Shown here: piece after piece, positions 26,779 to 35,726 of the stretch
Position numbering within the stretch: the stretch's first letter is position 1
Layout: each line of letters opens with the position of its first letter
Assembly (NCBI GenBank): GCA_965212165.1
Contig: OZ243096.1
Coordinates: 2,418,001 to 2,482,000, forward strand
Direction of reading: 5' to 3'
Length of the DNA: 64,000 bases
From: RHLJ01 sp965212165
GTDB taxonomy: Bacteria; Bacteroidota; Rhodothermia; Balneolales; Balneolaceae
Made by a program: the position numbers and the translations under genes
The notes under the pieces: generated by a model
The model's database searches: none
What the model was told of the DNA's origin: nothing
What the model saw: the letters and a program-made list of their open reading frames with translations, nothing else

Positions 26779-27933
26779 ATGCAGTTCCAGATAGTTCCTT
26801 CTGAATTTCTAATTCTTATTGTAGACGATACGGTTGCAAATATCAAATTGCTTTCTCATGTACTTAGAGATGAAGGTTTTTCTCCAATTGTTGCATTTAA
26901 TGGTACAGATGCACTTGAACTAATTAAGAGTAGAAAGCCAGATTTAATTTTACTTGATATTATGATGCCTGATATGACAGGATATGAAGTATGTAGGAAA
27001 GTAAATGAAGAAGATGAACTTAGATCTATTCCAATCATATTTCTGAGTGCTCTATCTGAAACCAGTGATAAAGTCGAGGGGTTTGAGGCAGGAGGAGTTG
27101 ATTACGTTACTAAGCCTTATCAAAAAGATGAAGTATTAGCACGAATACGGACGCATTTATTTCTCAGTAAACTTCAAAAAGAAAGAGATCAAAGAATCCA
27201 AGCTCTTCGAGAAACTGAAATAGAACTAAGAGAAATTAATCAAAAGAAAGATCAACTAGTTCGAATTGTTAGTCATGATATAAAAAATCCATTAACTGGA
27301 ATAGTTGGTTTAGCAAATCTAATTAAGGAAAATCCTGAGCTTCCCAAAGACGATGTATTCAAAATGCTTAATGCAATGGAGCAAAGTGGGAAAAAACTCA
27401 TGGATATGGTTGAGAAAGTATTAGATAATGAAAATCACGTAAAAAATGACAATAAATTAAATTTTAATGAAGGGTTACTTGAAGATCTAGTTGAGAAGGT
27501 TATTTCTGTAAATAAGCCCAAAGCAATGCTTAAAGGTATAGCACTCAACTTAGTAAATAAAATCAGTGTTAATAAAGTTTTATTAGAGCATACTAAAATC
27601 GAAATTGCTCTTAATAATCTTATTTCAAATGCATTAAAATTCACTTCTAGCAGCGGTACAGTAACACTTTCTGTATTTTCCGATACTGAGAAGATAGTAT
27701 TTAAGATTCAAGATAATGGAATAGGAATTCCTAAGAATTTAACTTCATCAATATTTGGTTTAGATAAAACTTCAAAAGGTGTTACCAATTTGGGTACTGA
27801 CGGTGAAATTGGAACTGGATTAGGCTTAGACGTTGTTGAAAAATATGTTAATATCCACAATGGAAAAGTATGGGTAGAATCTGAAGAAGGTGTAGGTACT
27901 ATTTTCTTTATTGAGTTACCTGTGAACAAATAA
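26779..27933 (+). CDS. REC-histidine kinase hybrid, first gene of the Pel-like operon
   Basis: The 384-residue soluble protein has an N-terminal receiver domain (residues 10-128, phospho-acceptor Asp60 in LILLDIMMPD, Lys112 in TKPY). A coiled-coil linker follows (residues 130-160), then a HisKA dimerisation domain with His166 (IVSHDIKNPL) and a HATPase_c domain with the N-box ALNNLISNALKF and G-boxes DNGIGIP and GTGLGL. No membrane or sensor domain is present, so its input is probably phosphorylation of its own receiver or a partner. This receiver-first order is typical of intermediate phosphorelay kinases. The next gene, ten bases downstream, is a receiver protein and the likely partner. It probably tunes polysaccharide production. 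Confidence 0.93.
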   Translation: MQFQIVPSEFLILIVDDTVANIKLLSHVLRDEGFSPIVAFNGTDALELIKSRKPDLILLDIMMPDMTGYEVCRKVNEEDELRSIPIIFLSALSETSDKVEGFEAGGVDYVTKPYQKDEVLARIRTHLFLSKLQKERDQRIQALRETEIELREINQKKDQLVRIVSHDIKNPLTGIVGLANLIKENPELPKDDVFKMLNAMEQSGKKLMDMVEKVLDNENHVKNDNKLNFNEGLLEDLVEKVISVNKPKAMLKGIALNLVNKISVNKVLLEHTKIEIALNNLISNALKFTSSSGTVTLSVFSDTEKIVFKIQDNGIGIPKNLTSSIFGLDKTSKGVTNLGTDGEIGTGLGLDVVEKYVNIHNGKVWVESEEGVGTIFFIELPVNK

Positions 27934-27943
27934 AATTATTGAA

Positions 27944-28879
27944 ATGAAATATACTGTTCTTGTAATTGATGATGATGAGCCAATTCATTTTATGGCAAAA
28001 AATTTACTGAGTAGTGAATTTTCATTAGTACATGCAAAAAACGCACAAGAAGCTATTGATATATTATCTAACACTAAGATTAATCTTATTCTATCTGATA
28101 TCCATATGCCTGGATTAACTGGTTTAGAATTGTTAGAGTCTTTAAGATTAGATAATGAAAAGAAAAAAATTCCAATTCTAATAATGACTAACCTTCCTAC
28201 TATCGAGAAGGAAAAAAAGGCTTTAGAATTAGGAGCTGCTGATTTCATTAAGAAGGAACTCTTTACATCCAATAAAGAGAGGATTTTAGAATTAATTCGA
28301 ATGAAGTTAGTTACTGATATCGATATTACCGATTTAGAAGAGGATCTAGCAGATAACAAGAATAAACTTGTTATGAGGTTGATGGAAAGTGCACTATCAG
28401 GGTCATTTAATGAAACAGTTGATGTTCTTTGTTCAGAATTATTAGCAATTTTAGATTCTGACTTTCTAGGATTCTGGATAGTTGAGAATAACACGTCCAA
28501 GCTTCTTCATTTTAATGGTAAAAATGAGCCAAAAAATGAATTGATATCTTCACTTGACAAAGAAAGATCATTTCAACATTTAATTGATACTCAAGATCCT
28601 TATTTATGTAATCATATTTATAGTGATGAACTGGGTTTCTTTAATGACTTTTCTAAGAATCAAAAATTATCTGCTGAAATAGCAGTTCCCCTTTTTACTA
28701 TTAATGAGAAAAGTTTATTAATGAATAATTTAAAAGTTCCTGAAAAGTCTTCTTTATTTGGAGTAATAGTTATAAAAAGGTCCATTTTATTTTCATCAAA
28801 TGAGTTTTTGTTAATTTCTAGATTAATCACTCAAACGGGATCTATATTATGGAGACTATTTAAGAAAAATTCACACTAA
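27944..28879 (+). CDS. Response regulator with C-terminal GAF-like domain, no DNA-binding output
   Basis: The 311-residue protein has a receiver domain at residues 1-122 (acidic pocket DDD at 9-11, phospho-acceptor Asp52 in LSDIHMPG, Lys in FIKKEL). A helical linker follows, then a GAF-like domain from about residue 150 to 305 (ETVDVLCSELLAILDSDFLGFWIVEN, AEIAVPLF, LFGVIVIKRS). There is no helix-turn-helix, GGDEF or HD output, so control is probably by protein contact. GAF folds also occur in PelD, and this protein and the HD protein further down could together replace it; that is inference. It lies eleven bases before the first glycosyltransferase. Confidence 0.88.
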   Translation: MKYTVLVIDDDEPIHFMAKNLLSSEFSLVHAKNAQEAIDILSNTKINLILSDIHMPGLTGLELLESLRLDNEKKKIPILIMTNLPTIEKEKKALELGAADFIKKELFTSNKERILELIRMKLVTDIDITDLEEDLADNKNKLVMRLMESALSGSFNETVDVLCSELLAILDSDFLGFWIVENNTSKLLHFNGKNEPKNELISSLDKERSFQHLIDTQDPYLCNHIYSDELGFFNDFSKNQKLSAEIAVPLFTINEKSLLMNNLKVPEKSSLFGVIVIKRSILFSSNEFLLISRLITQTGSILWRLFKKNSH

Positions 28880-28890
28880 AGAGGATATTT

Positions 28891-30075
28891 TTGAACGTAC
28901 TGTTAGTAATTGAAGGTACTTATCCTTGGTATAGGGGTGGTGTAAGTGAATGGATATATAGATATATAAAAACATGTACCGAGTTTAATTTCTCAATTCT
29001 ACAAATTGCTACTGATCCCTTTTTCGATTTAAAACCAGAAGATGCACTTTATCCATTGCCGGATAATATTTTGAATTTTAAACGTATTCCACCTCCCGAA
29101 TTTGTAGATAATTGGGATACATCATTAGATAGCTGGTTTTCAGAAAATTATCCTCATTTTGATGATATAATGGATAATGAAATTATACATGTTACAAATA
29201 CTGGATTTGCTGGATGGTTAGGAGTGAAATTATCAGAGATTAAGGAAAAGCCTTTAATTCTAACTGAACATGCTATTTATTGGCTCGAGGTACTTAAAGG
29301 CGCAGTTGCTTTAGAATGTGGTTATCGGATACCTGATAATTCAATATCAAAAGACAGGGTAGTGACTCTATTTAAAGATATTGCTAAATCGGTTTATTCA
29401 AATGCTGATAAAATCATTACAGTATCAGAATGTAATATTGTCTTACAAAAGCAATTAGGGGCTTCATCCATTTCATATATACCAAATGGAATACCAGATA
29501 ATTGGATATCGAACACTATAAAGAAAAGAGAAATACCTGTAATTGGTTGGGTAGGTAGATGTGCAGAAATGAAGAATCCTCTTCAATTTTTCGATTTTAT
29601 AACAGAATTTCAAAAGCAAGGGTTTAAAGCTCAATTCCTAATGCTACTTAGTGATGCTGGAGAACATGATTTAGAAGAGCGGGTAAAAGAAAAGTCTCTA
29701 TTATTTGATTCTGCTACATTAGTTTGGAATAAACCTTCGAAAGATTTCTATAAAGAAATGGATATGCTACTTATTACAAGTCATAATGAGTCGCAACCTT
29801 TGGTTATGTTTGAAGCCCTTTCCCAAATGGTATTACCGATTGGGAGAGAAGTTGGAGACTTGACTAATAATTTTGGATATACATTTCCTAAACAAGATTC
29901 AATTGCCTCGATTTGTAAAGAGATTTATCAATTTTGGGAAACTCGTGATCTATTTAAAAACTACGTTCAAGAAAGAAACGAAGTAATTAAAAATAAACAC
30001 ACTTGGTCAAATATTTTCAATCAATATGAACTTATGATTAAAGAAACCATACATGAACTTGAAGAACTGAAGTGA
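28891..30075 (+). CDS. GT4 glycosyltransferase, short PelF-like
   Basis: The 394-residue protein opens with LLVIEGTYPWYRGGVSEWI (residues 4-22), the N-terminal signature of PelF-type GT4 enzymes. It also has the sugar-nucleotide binding region: PNGIPDNW, GWVGRCAEMKNP and the Ex7E motif ESQPLVMFE near residue 300. It is about 110 residues shorter than PelF because a helical N-terminal insertion is missing. It starts with TTG, supported by the GAGGAT ribosome binding site seven bases upstream and by alignment to its neighbour. The stop overlaps the start of the second PelF-like gene by four bases. Its donor sugar cannot be told. Confidence 0.9.
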   Translation: MNVLLVIEGTYPWYRGGVSEWIYRYIKTCTEFNFSILQIATDPFFDLKPEDALYPLPDNILNFKRIPPPEFVDNWDTSLDSWFSENYPHFDDIMDNEIIHVTNTGFAGWLGVKLSEIKEKPLILTEHAIYWLEVLKGAVALECGYRIPDNSISKDRVVTLFKDIAKSVYSNADKIITVSECNIVLQKQLGASSISYIPNGIPDNWISNTIKKREIPVIGWVGRCAEMKNPLQFFDFITEFQKQGFKAQFLMLLSDAGEHDLEERVKEKSLLFDSATLVWNKPSKDFYKEMDMLLITSHNESQPLVMFEALSQMVLPIGREVGDLTNNFGYTFPKQDSIASICKEIYQFWETRDLFKNYVQERNEVIKNKHTWSNIFNQYELMIKETIHELEELK

Positions 30076-31652
30076 TCAAAAAAAAGCCCATTGTACTTTT
30101 TGAGACTGAAGGCTCTTACCCATTTAGTGGTGGTGGAGTTTCTACATGGGCTCATATTTTATGTTCTGAATTACAAGATCAAATTGATTTTTATATATAT
30201 GCGATTACTGGCAATCCATTTGTAGAAAGTAGATATAAACTTCCTGATAATATTAAGAAAGTTATTCATATTCCGTTGTGGGGCGTAGAAGAACCTGTTC
30301 AATACTATAATGCTGATGAACCTTTTTCTTATCAGATAGAAAAAAGAGCCAGAACTACAAGAAGTGTAATAAAAGAGCACTTCATGCCCATCTTTAGAGA
30401 TTTTGTGGACTGTTTATTTGATCCGTTTTGTGATCCACAAAAAATAAGTGAAATCATTTATGGAATGTGGAAATACTTTACCAGATATGACTATAAACAA
30501 ACAATGAAGGAAACTACATTATGGATTGATTTCAAAGATCATCTGATTGATGAGTTTGAAGCTCACAAGGATAATAAAGAAGAACCTAGAGTATTCGATG
30601 TAACTTTTGGTATGAGATGGCTTTATCATTTTATGATGCCTTTAGCTACTAATATTCCAAAAGAAGTTGATATTACTCATGCTACAATTGCTGGATTTCC
30701 CGCACTAGCTTCAATTGTTGCAAAATATGAATACGGAACGCCTAGCATTGTTACAGATCATGGTGTTTATATCAGAGAAAGATTGATAAATCTTGGAAGG
30801 GCAGATATGCCTTATTTTTCGAAGCAACTTCTTTTAAATCTTTCAACAATAGTTACTCGAGCAGTTTATTTTACGGCCGATCAAATTTCTCCTGTCACAA
30901 CAGCAAATCAAAAATGGGAAATGAAATTTGAAGCTGATGAGTCGAAAATTATACCAATTTACAATGGGGTAGACACATCTATTTTTAATCCAACATTAAA
31001 ACCTGCTCATACAGCTGATAAGCCAACTGTAGTTGCTGTAGCTCATATTTTTCCTTTAAAAGATATAGAAACAATGATCAAGACTTGTGATTTGGTAAGA
31101 AAAGAAATACCAGATGTGCAGTTTATAGTTTACGGAAGTCTAGATGTTGATAAAGAATATGTTCTTAAGTGTGAAAAACTTATCGAAGATTTAGATGTTG
31201 GTGAAAATTTCCGTTTTGGAGGTTTTCATGATAAACCAAGTATGGTTTTTAATGAAGGAGATATTTCAATACTCACTTCAATATCAGAAGGATTTCCATA
31301 TACTGTTATTGAATCAATGAGTTGTCAACGTCCTGTAGTTGCAACAGATGTAGGAGGAATAAAAGATGCACTTCATGATTGTGGTATTCTTTGTAAACCT
31401 AGAGACCCAAGAGCAATAGCTGATGGTGTAATTAAACTTCTGTCCGATACTGAACTAAGATTGGAACTTGGAAAGAAATCACGAGAAAAAGTACTTCTTA
31501 ATTTTACTACAAAAAGAAGTGTAGATTCATATTATGATAGTTATAAGAACTTAATGGCTATTCCTAAAAGCCCATTAAGTTCAACAGTTAAAATCTCTTC
31601 TGTGTTGAAGTTATTGGATCATTTTGAGGAGGTTCATGAATCAACAGTCTAG
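30072..31652 (+). CDS. pelF: PelF-like GT4 glycosyltransferase (polysaccharide polymerase)
   Basis: The 526-residue protein matches PelF in length and layout. FETEGSYPFSGGGVSTWAHIL lies at residues 10-30. A helical insertion (about 90-190) precedes the VYIRERLINLGRADMP segment near residue 233. The donor-binding half contains PIYNGVDTSIFNP, VVAVAHIFPLKDIETMIK and the Ex7E motif EGFPYTVIE. PelF uses a UDP-sugar (UDP-GalNAc/GlcNAc in known systems) to polymerise Pel in the cytoplasm. GTG is the start, within the GTGA overlap with the gene before, and the end overlaps the PelG-like gene by 17 bases. Two PelF-like enzymes side by side is the oddity. Confidence 0.9.
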   Translation: MIKKKPIVLFETEGSYPFSGGGVSTWAHILCSELQDQIDFYIYAITGNPFVESRYKLPDNIKKVIHIPLWGVEEPVQYYNADEPFSYQIEKRARTTRSVIKEHFMPIFRDFVDCLFDPFCDPQKISEIIYGMWKYFTRYDYKQTMKETTLWIDFKDHLIDEFEAHKDNKEEPRVFDVTFGMRWLYHFMMPLATNIPKEVDITHATIAGFPALASIVAKYEYGTPSIVTDHGVYIRERLINLGRADMPYFSKQLLLNLSTIVTRAVYFTADQISPVTTANQKWEMKFEADESKIIPIYNGVDTSIFNPTLKPAHTADKPTVVAVAHIFPLKDIETMIKTCDLVRKEIPDVQFIVYGSLDVDKEYVLKCEKLIEDLDVGENFRFGGFHDKPSMVFNEGDISILTSISEGFPYTVIESMSCQRPVVATDVGGIKDALHDCGILCKPRDPRAIADGVIKLLSDTELRLELGKKSREKVLLNFTTKRSVDSYYDSYKNLMAIPKSPLSSTVKISSVLKLLDHFEEVHESTV

Positions 31653-33261
31653 TATAGAAGATAACAAACTCTCATTCTTAGAGGCACGAAATAAACTTAT
31701 AATTGATGTTCGTGAACTGGTTGATATTCCTATGAGTAGCTGGGCTGTAGCTGCTACAATAGAATCTCTAGGAATACGTGATATAGATGCAAATACTGAC
31801 TATGGATATGAAAATGTATTTGAATTAGCTGAATTTGTGTATGAACAAATTCAGCTTGAAGTAAATAATGAAGATAGAAGCCAAAGTCATGATAGTTATA
31901 CTCATGGATTTTTTAAAACCATACAGTTACTCGTCAAATACTATACTGCAGGCTTGGTATTATCAATGCCAATGCTTGTCCAAATCGTTGCAATTTTAGT
32001 CTTTGAGTATGCATTATGGGCATGGTTGCGTTTTAATGAAGCTCAAGCTACTGTTGTTGCTTTTGGAACTATAGCATCATTTGTGATTACTGGTGGATTT
32101 ATTCAGGTAATTGGTCGATTAGTTTCAAAATACAAAGGTGAAGAAAACTATTACCTTGCAAGAAAAGCGGTTTATAAGATTCTAAGGTTAGGTATTCCAA
32201 CAGTAATACTCTTTGCAATAGCTCTCTTTTTAATCAACTTAGCTTTTCCGTTTTACCCAATGAGAATGATGATACTCTCTATCATTTATATGGTACTAAT
32301 TTCATTCTTATTACTTAGTGCAGCCATACTTTTCGCTTCAGAATTAAGATTTATGATACTGTTCTCAATTACATTCGGAACAGTTGTTGTAATTTTGTTA
32401 ACTAAAGGGAATTTGCTTGGTGTATATATGGCACAATGGATTGGTATTGTTATCACTACCATTTTAATGACAGGCTATGCCGCTTTATACTATCAGTTCA
32501 AAATCCAATCATTACGTCAAGAACTCATTAAACAGACACTACCGTATGATGAAGTAAGCTATTACAACAATTATCGATATTTTCTATACGGTTTTTTCTA
32601 CTTCATTTTTCTATTTACTGATCGAATCCTTGCTTGGTCTACAGGTGATGTTCCACCACCATATATCATCTGGTTTAATACTCCATATGAATTGGGTATG
32701 GATTGGGCCTTAATAAGCTTTGTGATAACTATAGCAACTCTAGAGTTTAGTATAAATGCATTTTCTCAATATTTAATCCCAGCTCAAAAGAATATTTCAT
32801 TGAATAAAATGAAAGCATTTAATAAACATTTTAACAGATTTTACTTTAGACAACTAGTTCTTTTATTAATTATCAGTGTTATCTCTATTCTAGTTACTTA
32901 TTTTGGAGTGTTAAGCTTAAGAGCTTTTGAAACTCAAATTCCTGAAATAAAAGATTTTTTTGCTAATCCGATAACTTTTAAAGTCTTTTGGATGGGAAGT
33001 ATTAGTTATGTATTTCTTGTTTATGGGTTGCTCAATTCACTGTTCTTTTTTACTCTAAATAGACCAACATTTGTAACTTACTCAATGATAGTTGCTGTAG
33101 TTGTTAATTTTATTGTCGGTTACATATGTAGTAGACTTTTTGGATTTGAATATGCCACAATTGGCTTATTAGCAGGGGCATTAACTTTTGCTCTTATAAC
33201 AGGAATAATCGCAAAGAAATTTTTCAACCATTTGGATTATTATTATTACTCAGCATATTGA
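31636..33261 (+). CDS. pelG: PelG-like polysaccharide exporter with N-terminal cytoplasmic extension
   Basis: From the ATG at 31636, with a perfect AGGAGG four bases upstream, the protein has 541 residues; an open-frame TTG at 31624 is less likely because it would bury the ribosome site. The first roughly 95 residues are hydrophilic and helical, followed by about twelve membrane helices. The membrane part resembles the PelG/MATE-like flippase: GLVLSMPMLVQIV, a TGGFIQVIGRLVSKY segment and FFYFIFLFTDRILAWSTG. Known PelG lacks such an extension and is nearer 450 residues. It would move the growing polymer across the inner membrane with the PelF-like enzymes. The cytoplasmic extension may replace a PelD/PelE docking function. 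Confidence 0.85.
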   Translation: MNQQSSIEDNKLSFLEARNKLIIDVRELVDIPMSSWAVAATIESLGIRDIDANTDYGYENVFELAEFVYEQIQLEVNNEDRSQSHDSYTHGFFKTIQLLVKYYTAGLVLSMPMLVQIVAILVFEYALWAWLRFNEAQATVVAFGTIASFVITGGFIQVIGRLVSKYKGEENYYLARKAVYKILRLGIPTVILFAIALFLINLAFPFYPMRMMILSIIYMVLISFLLLSAAILFASELRFMILFSITFGTVVVILLTKGNLLGVYMAQWIGIVITTILMTGYAALYYQFKIQSLRQELIKQTLPYDEVSYYNNYRYFLYGFFYFIFLFTDRILAWSTGDVPPPYIIWFNTPYELGMDWALISFVITIATLEFSINAFSQYLIPAQKNISLNKMKAFNKHFNRFYFRQLVLLLIISVISILVTYFGVLSLRAFETQIPEIKDFFANPITFKVFWMGSISYVFLVYGLLNSLFFFTLNRPTFVTYSMIVAVVVNFIVGYICSRLFGFEYATIGLLAGALTFALITGIIAKKFFNHLDYYYYSAY

Positions 33262-33271
33262 GGACTAACAA

Positions 33272-34855
33272 ATGAAAGACGTAAAATCATACCTTAATCT
33301 AGTAGGTTCCCGCCTTGGGAAGGCGTTTTCTTTGCGTGAATTTGACACAGAAGATGAACTTGAATTCTGGTCACTTTCAGCAGAGCATATGTCACGTTCT
33401 AAACCGCCTTCTTTTCAAGATATTGTACAATGGATGGATATCTTATATCGTGCTCCAGTACATATTGTTTATAAAAAAGAAGGGGATGAGCTTTTTCTTT
33501 TCAAACGATACATAAATGTAGAAAACCTTATTGGTAAAAATCATACAGAAGAATTAACAAGTGTAGAGAAGACATTAGTAAACGATTTCGAACAACAGGT
33601 ACAAAATCTTCAACAGAAGATTCCGTGGTACCCTGATTTAAAAGAAGCTGGAATTTCATCATCTTCAGTAGGCAACTGTGAACATATTCCATTGTTTGAT
33701 GAGAATAGGGAAATTTGGGGTATTTATATGATAGGCCCAAATACTAAGTGCCCAGATGTTATTGTTCCAAGACTTTCTATTGTAGGTCGCTTGCTATCAA
33801 TTTGGCTAATCAATATTGAAATAGAAGAAGATGGTCAGAAGAATAAATACCTCAACAAAATGGAAGGTATTATATCTGATCTAGGGAGTGGGGCACTTAA
33901 TATCGAGGCATTATCTCGTTTATATCTTAGGTATTTATTGAATGGATACAATAACAAGAAAGGTGCCATAATTGAGAATGTTATTTCCTCACCGTCCATT
34001 ATCTGTCATGAACAGTTAGAGCCAACTGAAATAGCTTCGATATTAGAAAAAACGCCTGATATTTCTAATTCTGATGATATTAAAAAAGTTATAATTGATG
34101 ATTTTGGTGAAGTTATTTGGATTCCTTTTAAAAATGGAGAATCATTTAGTTCGATTATTATGATTAATGAAAAAACTGATTCTAAATATTCAATGGAAGG
34201 GATTCAGCGTGATATTTCAATACAAGTAAGTGAACTCCTAGATTTCAGAAATGATAATATAGATTTCACAAATTCACTGATTAGTTCATACTACAAAATG
34301 CTAAGAGTATTAGAACAATCAAGAGATAAAACTAAATTTCACACCAAAAGGTTATTGGCTTTTACAGAACGTTTTTCAATGGTTTTTGGACTAGATGAAC
34401 AGGAATCAGAGATCTTAAAACTAGCAACTAAGTTACACGATATAGGGTATGTTGGTGGTCTTAGTGTAGAGTCTAATATTTCTATCGGTTCTGAACTATC
34501 TCATCCTTTAACAGGGTATAAATTAATAGATCAGCTTCCTATTCATGATGATATTAAACAAGGTGTATTAACTCATCATGAATGGGTTAATGGACAAGGT
34601 TCACCTAATGGTTTAATGGCAGATGAAATATCTTGGACTGGAAAAGTAATATCTGTATTTGAATATATAGTCGAATATATAGAGAGTAACATTGATAATA
34701 ATAGTAAAACATCAGAAGAGTGGATAGATGCTCTTAGCCAAAGTATTATTGAGAGAGCAGATGTTCAATTTGATATGGTATTAGTTCCTACTGTAATTGA
34801 GCTTATAAAAATGCTTGGTTGGGATATGTGTTGTTCTCTTGGTACAAATGAATAA
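33272..34855 (+). CDS. Degenerate HD-GYP protein with N-terminal GAF-like region
   Basis: The 527-residue soluble protein has two GAF-like stretches (about residues 30-180 and 205-325) and a C-terminal HD-GYP-type domain. Retained metal-ligand positions are His357 (FHTKR), His389-Asp390 (LHDIG), His411 (HPLTGYKL) and His435-His436. However, the Lys after HDIG is Tyr392, the GYP loop reads GQGSPNGL, and the final metal Asp (A-D-x-F-D-A) is replaced by Glu464 with no D-A-L. HD-GYP enzymes hydrolyse cyclic di-GMP; this one is probably weak or inactive and may serve as a sensor. It sits between pelG and the hydrolase, in place of pelD. It may be phosphorylation-linked through the upstream REC proteins. 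Confidence 0.88.
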   Translation: MKDVKSYLNLVGSRLGKAFSLREFDTEDELEFWSLSAEHMSRSKPPSFQDIVQWMDILYRAPVHIVYKKEGDELFLFKRYINVENLIGKNHTEELTSVEKTLVNDFEQQVQNLQQKIPWYPDLKEAGISSSSVGNCEHIPLFDENREIWGIYMIGPNTKCPDVIVPRLSIVGRLLSIWLINIEIEEDGQKNKYLNKMEGIISDLGSGALNIEALSRLYLRYLLNGYNNKKGAIIENVISSPSIICHEQLEPTEIASILEKTPDISNSDDIKKVIIDDFGEVIWIPFKNGESFSSIIMINEKTDSKYSMEGIQRDISIQVSELLDFRNDNIDFTNSLISSYYKMLRVLEQSRDKTKFHTKRLLAFTERFSMVFGLDEQESEILKLATKLHDIGYVGGLSVESNISIGSELSHPLTGYKLIDQLPIHDDIKQGVLTHHEWVNGQGSPNGLMADEISWTGKVISVFEYIVEYIESNIDNNSKTSEEWIDALSQSIIERADVQFDMVLVPTVIELIKMLGWDMCCSLGTNE

Positions 34856-35723
34856 AAAAAGAATAACCCAACATATAATATTATTTATAGGTATTTCTTT
34901 GTTGACCATACAGTGTAATAATACTAGTACAATTAGTACCAACCCGATTCTTACGAAGTCACCTTTTGGAGTATGCTATTCAAAAGTTACTCCAGAACAG
35001 GTTAAGAATTATAAAATGGTGATTATTGAGCCTGATTTTTATTCAAAAGCTGAAATAAGCGCACTTAAAGCCACTGGCACAACAATTATAGCCTATATCA
35101 CACTAGGTGAAGTAGATTCAAATAGATGGTATTTCCCTTTATTAGAAGAAAGAGGTTTTTTAGGTATTAATGAAAATTGGAATAGTTCATTTTTAAATTT
35201 AGAAGACGATATTACTCGATCTATAATACTTGAAAAAGCATTACCTGAGATTATGATTAAAGGTGTAGATGGTATCTTTATGGATACTATTGATGCAGTT
35301 TCACCATATACTGAACGATCGAACCTTTCACCTTATATGTTAACTTTAATTCAAGGTATTAGAGAAAGGTATCCCAATAAATTGATTATCCAGAATGCGG
35401 GTTTATTTTTATTAGAGCAATCAAAGTCTCATATTGATGCTGTCTTAATTGAAGATATTGCCTCAGGTTATGACTTTGTTAATAGAGAGTATTTCATAAA
35501 AGACTTCGACGCATACACAAAAAGAATAGATTTAATTAAAGAGAATTCGCAAAAATACAATGTCCCTTTTTTAATAATTGATTTTGCTGAAAACGAATTA
35601 GCTATTAACGAGATCAAATCAAGACTAGACACCTTAAACTTTCCTTATTTTATAAGTAATATTGAACTATCCAGATTACCTATTAGATCGGACAAAGTAG
35701 CAAATAAAGTTAAGGGAGATTAA
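34848..35723 (+). CDS. GH114/PelA-type glycoside hydrolase, predicted lipoprotein
   Basis: From the ATG at 34848 the protein has about 291 residues with a signal peptide ending at Cys (MNKKRITQHIILFIGISLLTIQC). The remainder matches the endo-alpha-1,4-polygalactosaminidase (TM1410/GH114-like) fold: VIIEPDFYSKAEI, TTIIAYITLGEVDSNRWY, GVDGIFMDTIDAV and LIIQNAGL...AVLIEDIASGY. In PelA this TIM barrel is the hydrolase domain (also classified GH166), fused to a deacetylase. Here it stands alone. It probably trims Pel-like polymer in the periplasm or at the outer membrane. The longer frame from 34815 would lack a signal peptide and overlap more of the gene before; the chosen start overlaps it by eight bases. 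Confidence 0.85.
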   Translation: MNKKRITQHIILFIGISLLTIQCNNTSTISTNPILTKSPFGVCYSKVTPEQVKNYKMVIIEPDFYSKAEISALKATGTTIIAYITLGEVDSNRWYFPLLEERGFLGINENWNSSFLNLEDDITRSIILEKALPEIMIKGVDGIFMDTIDAVSPYTERSNLSPYMLTLIQGIRERYPNKLIIQNAGLFLLEQSKSHIDAVLIEDIASGYDFVNREYFIKDFDAYTKRIDLIKENSQKYNVPFLIIDFAENELAINEIKSRLDTLNFPYFISNIELSRLPIRSDKVANKVKGD

Positions 35724-35726
35724 AGC

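Noticed and set aside
27985..28500. 171-residue frame antisense to the REC-GAF gene
   Set aside because: Complement of a conserved receiver domain, with Ser/Ile/Asn-rich shadow composition.
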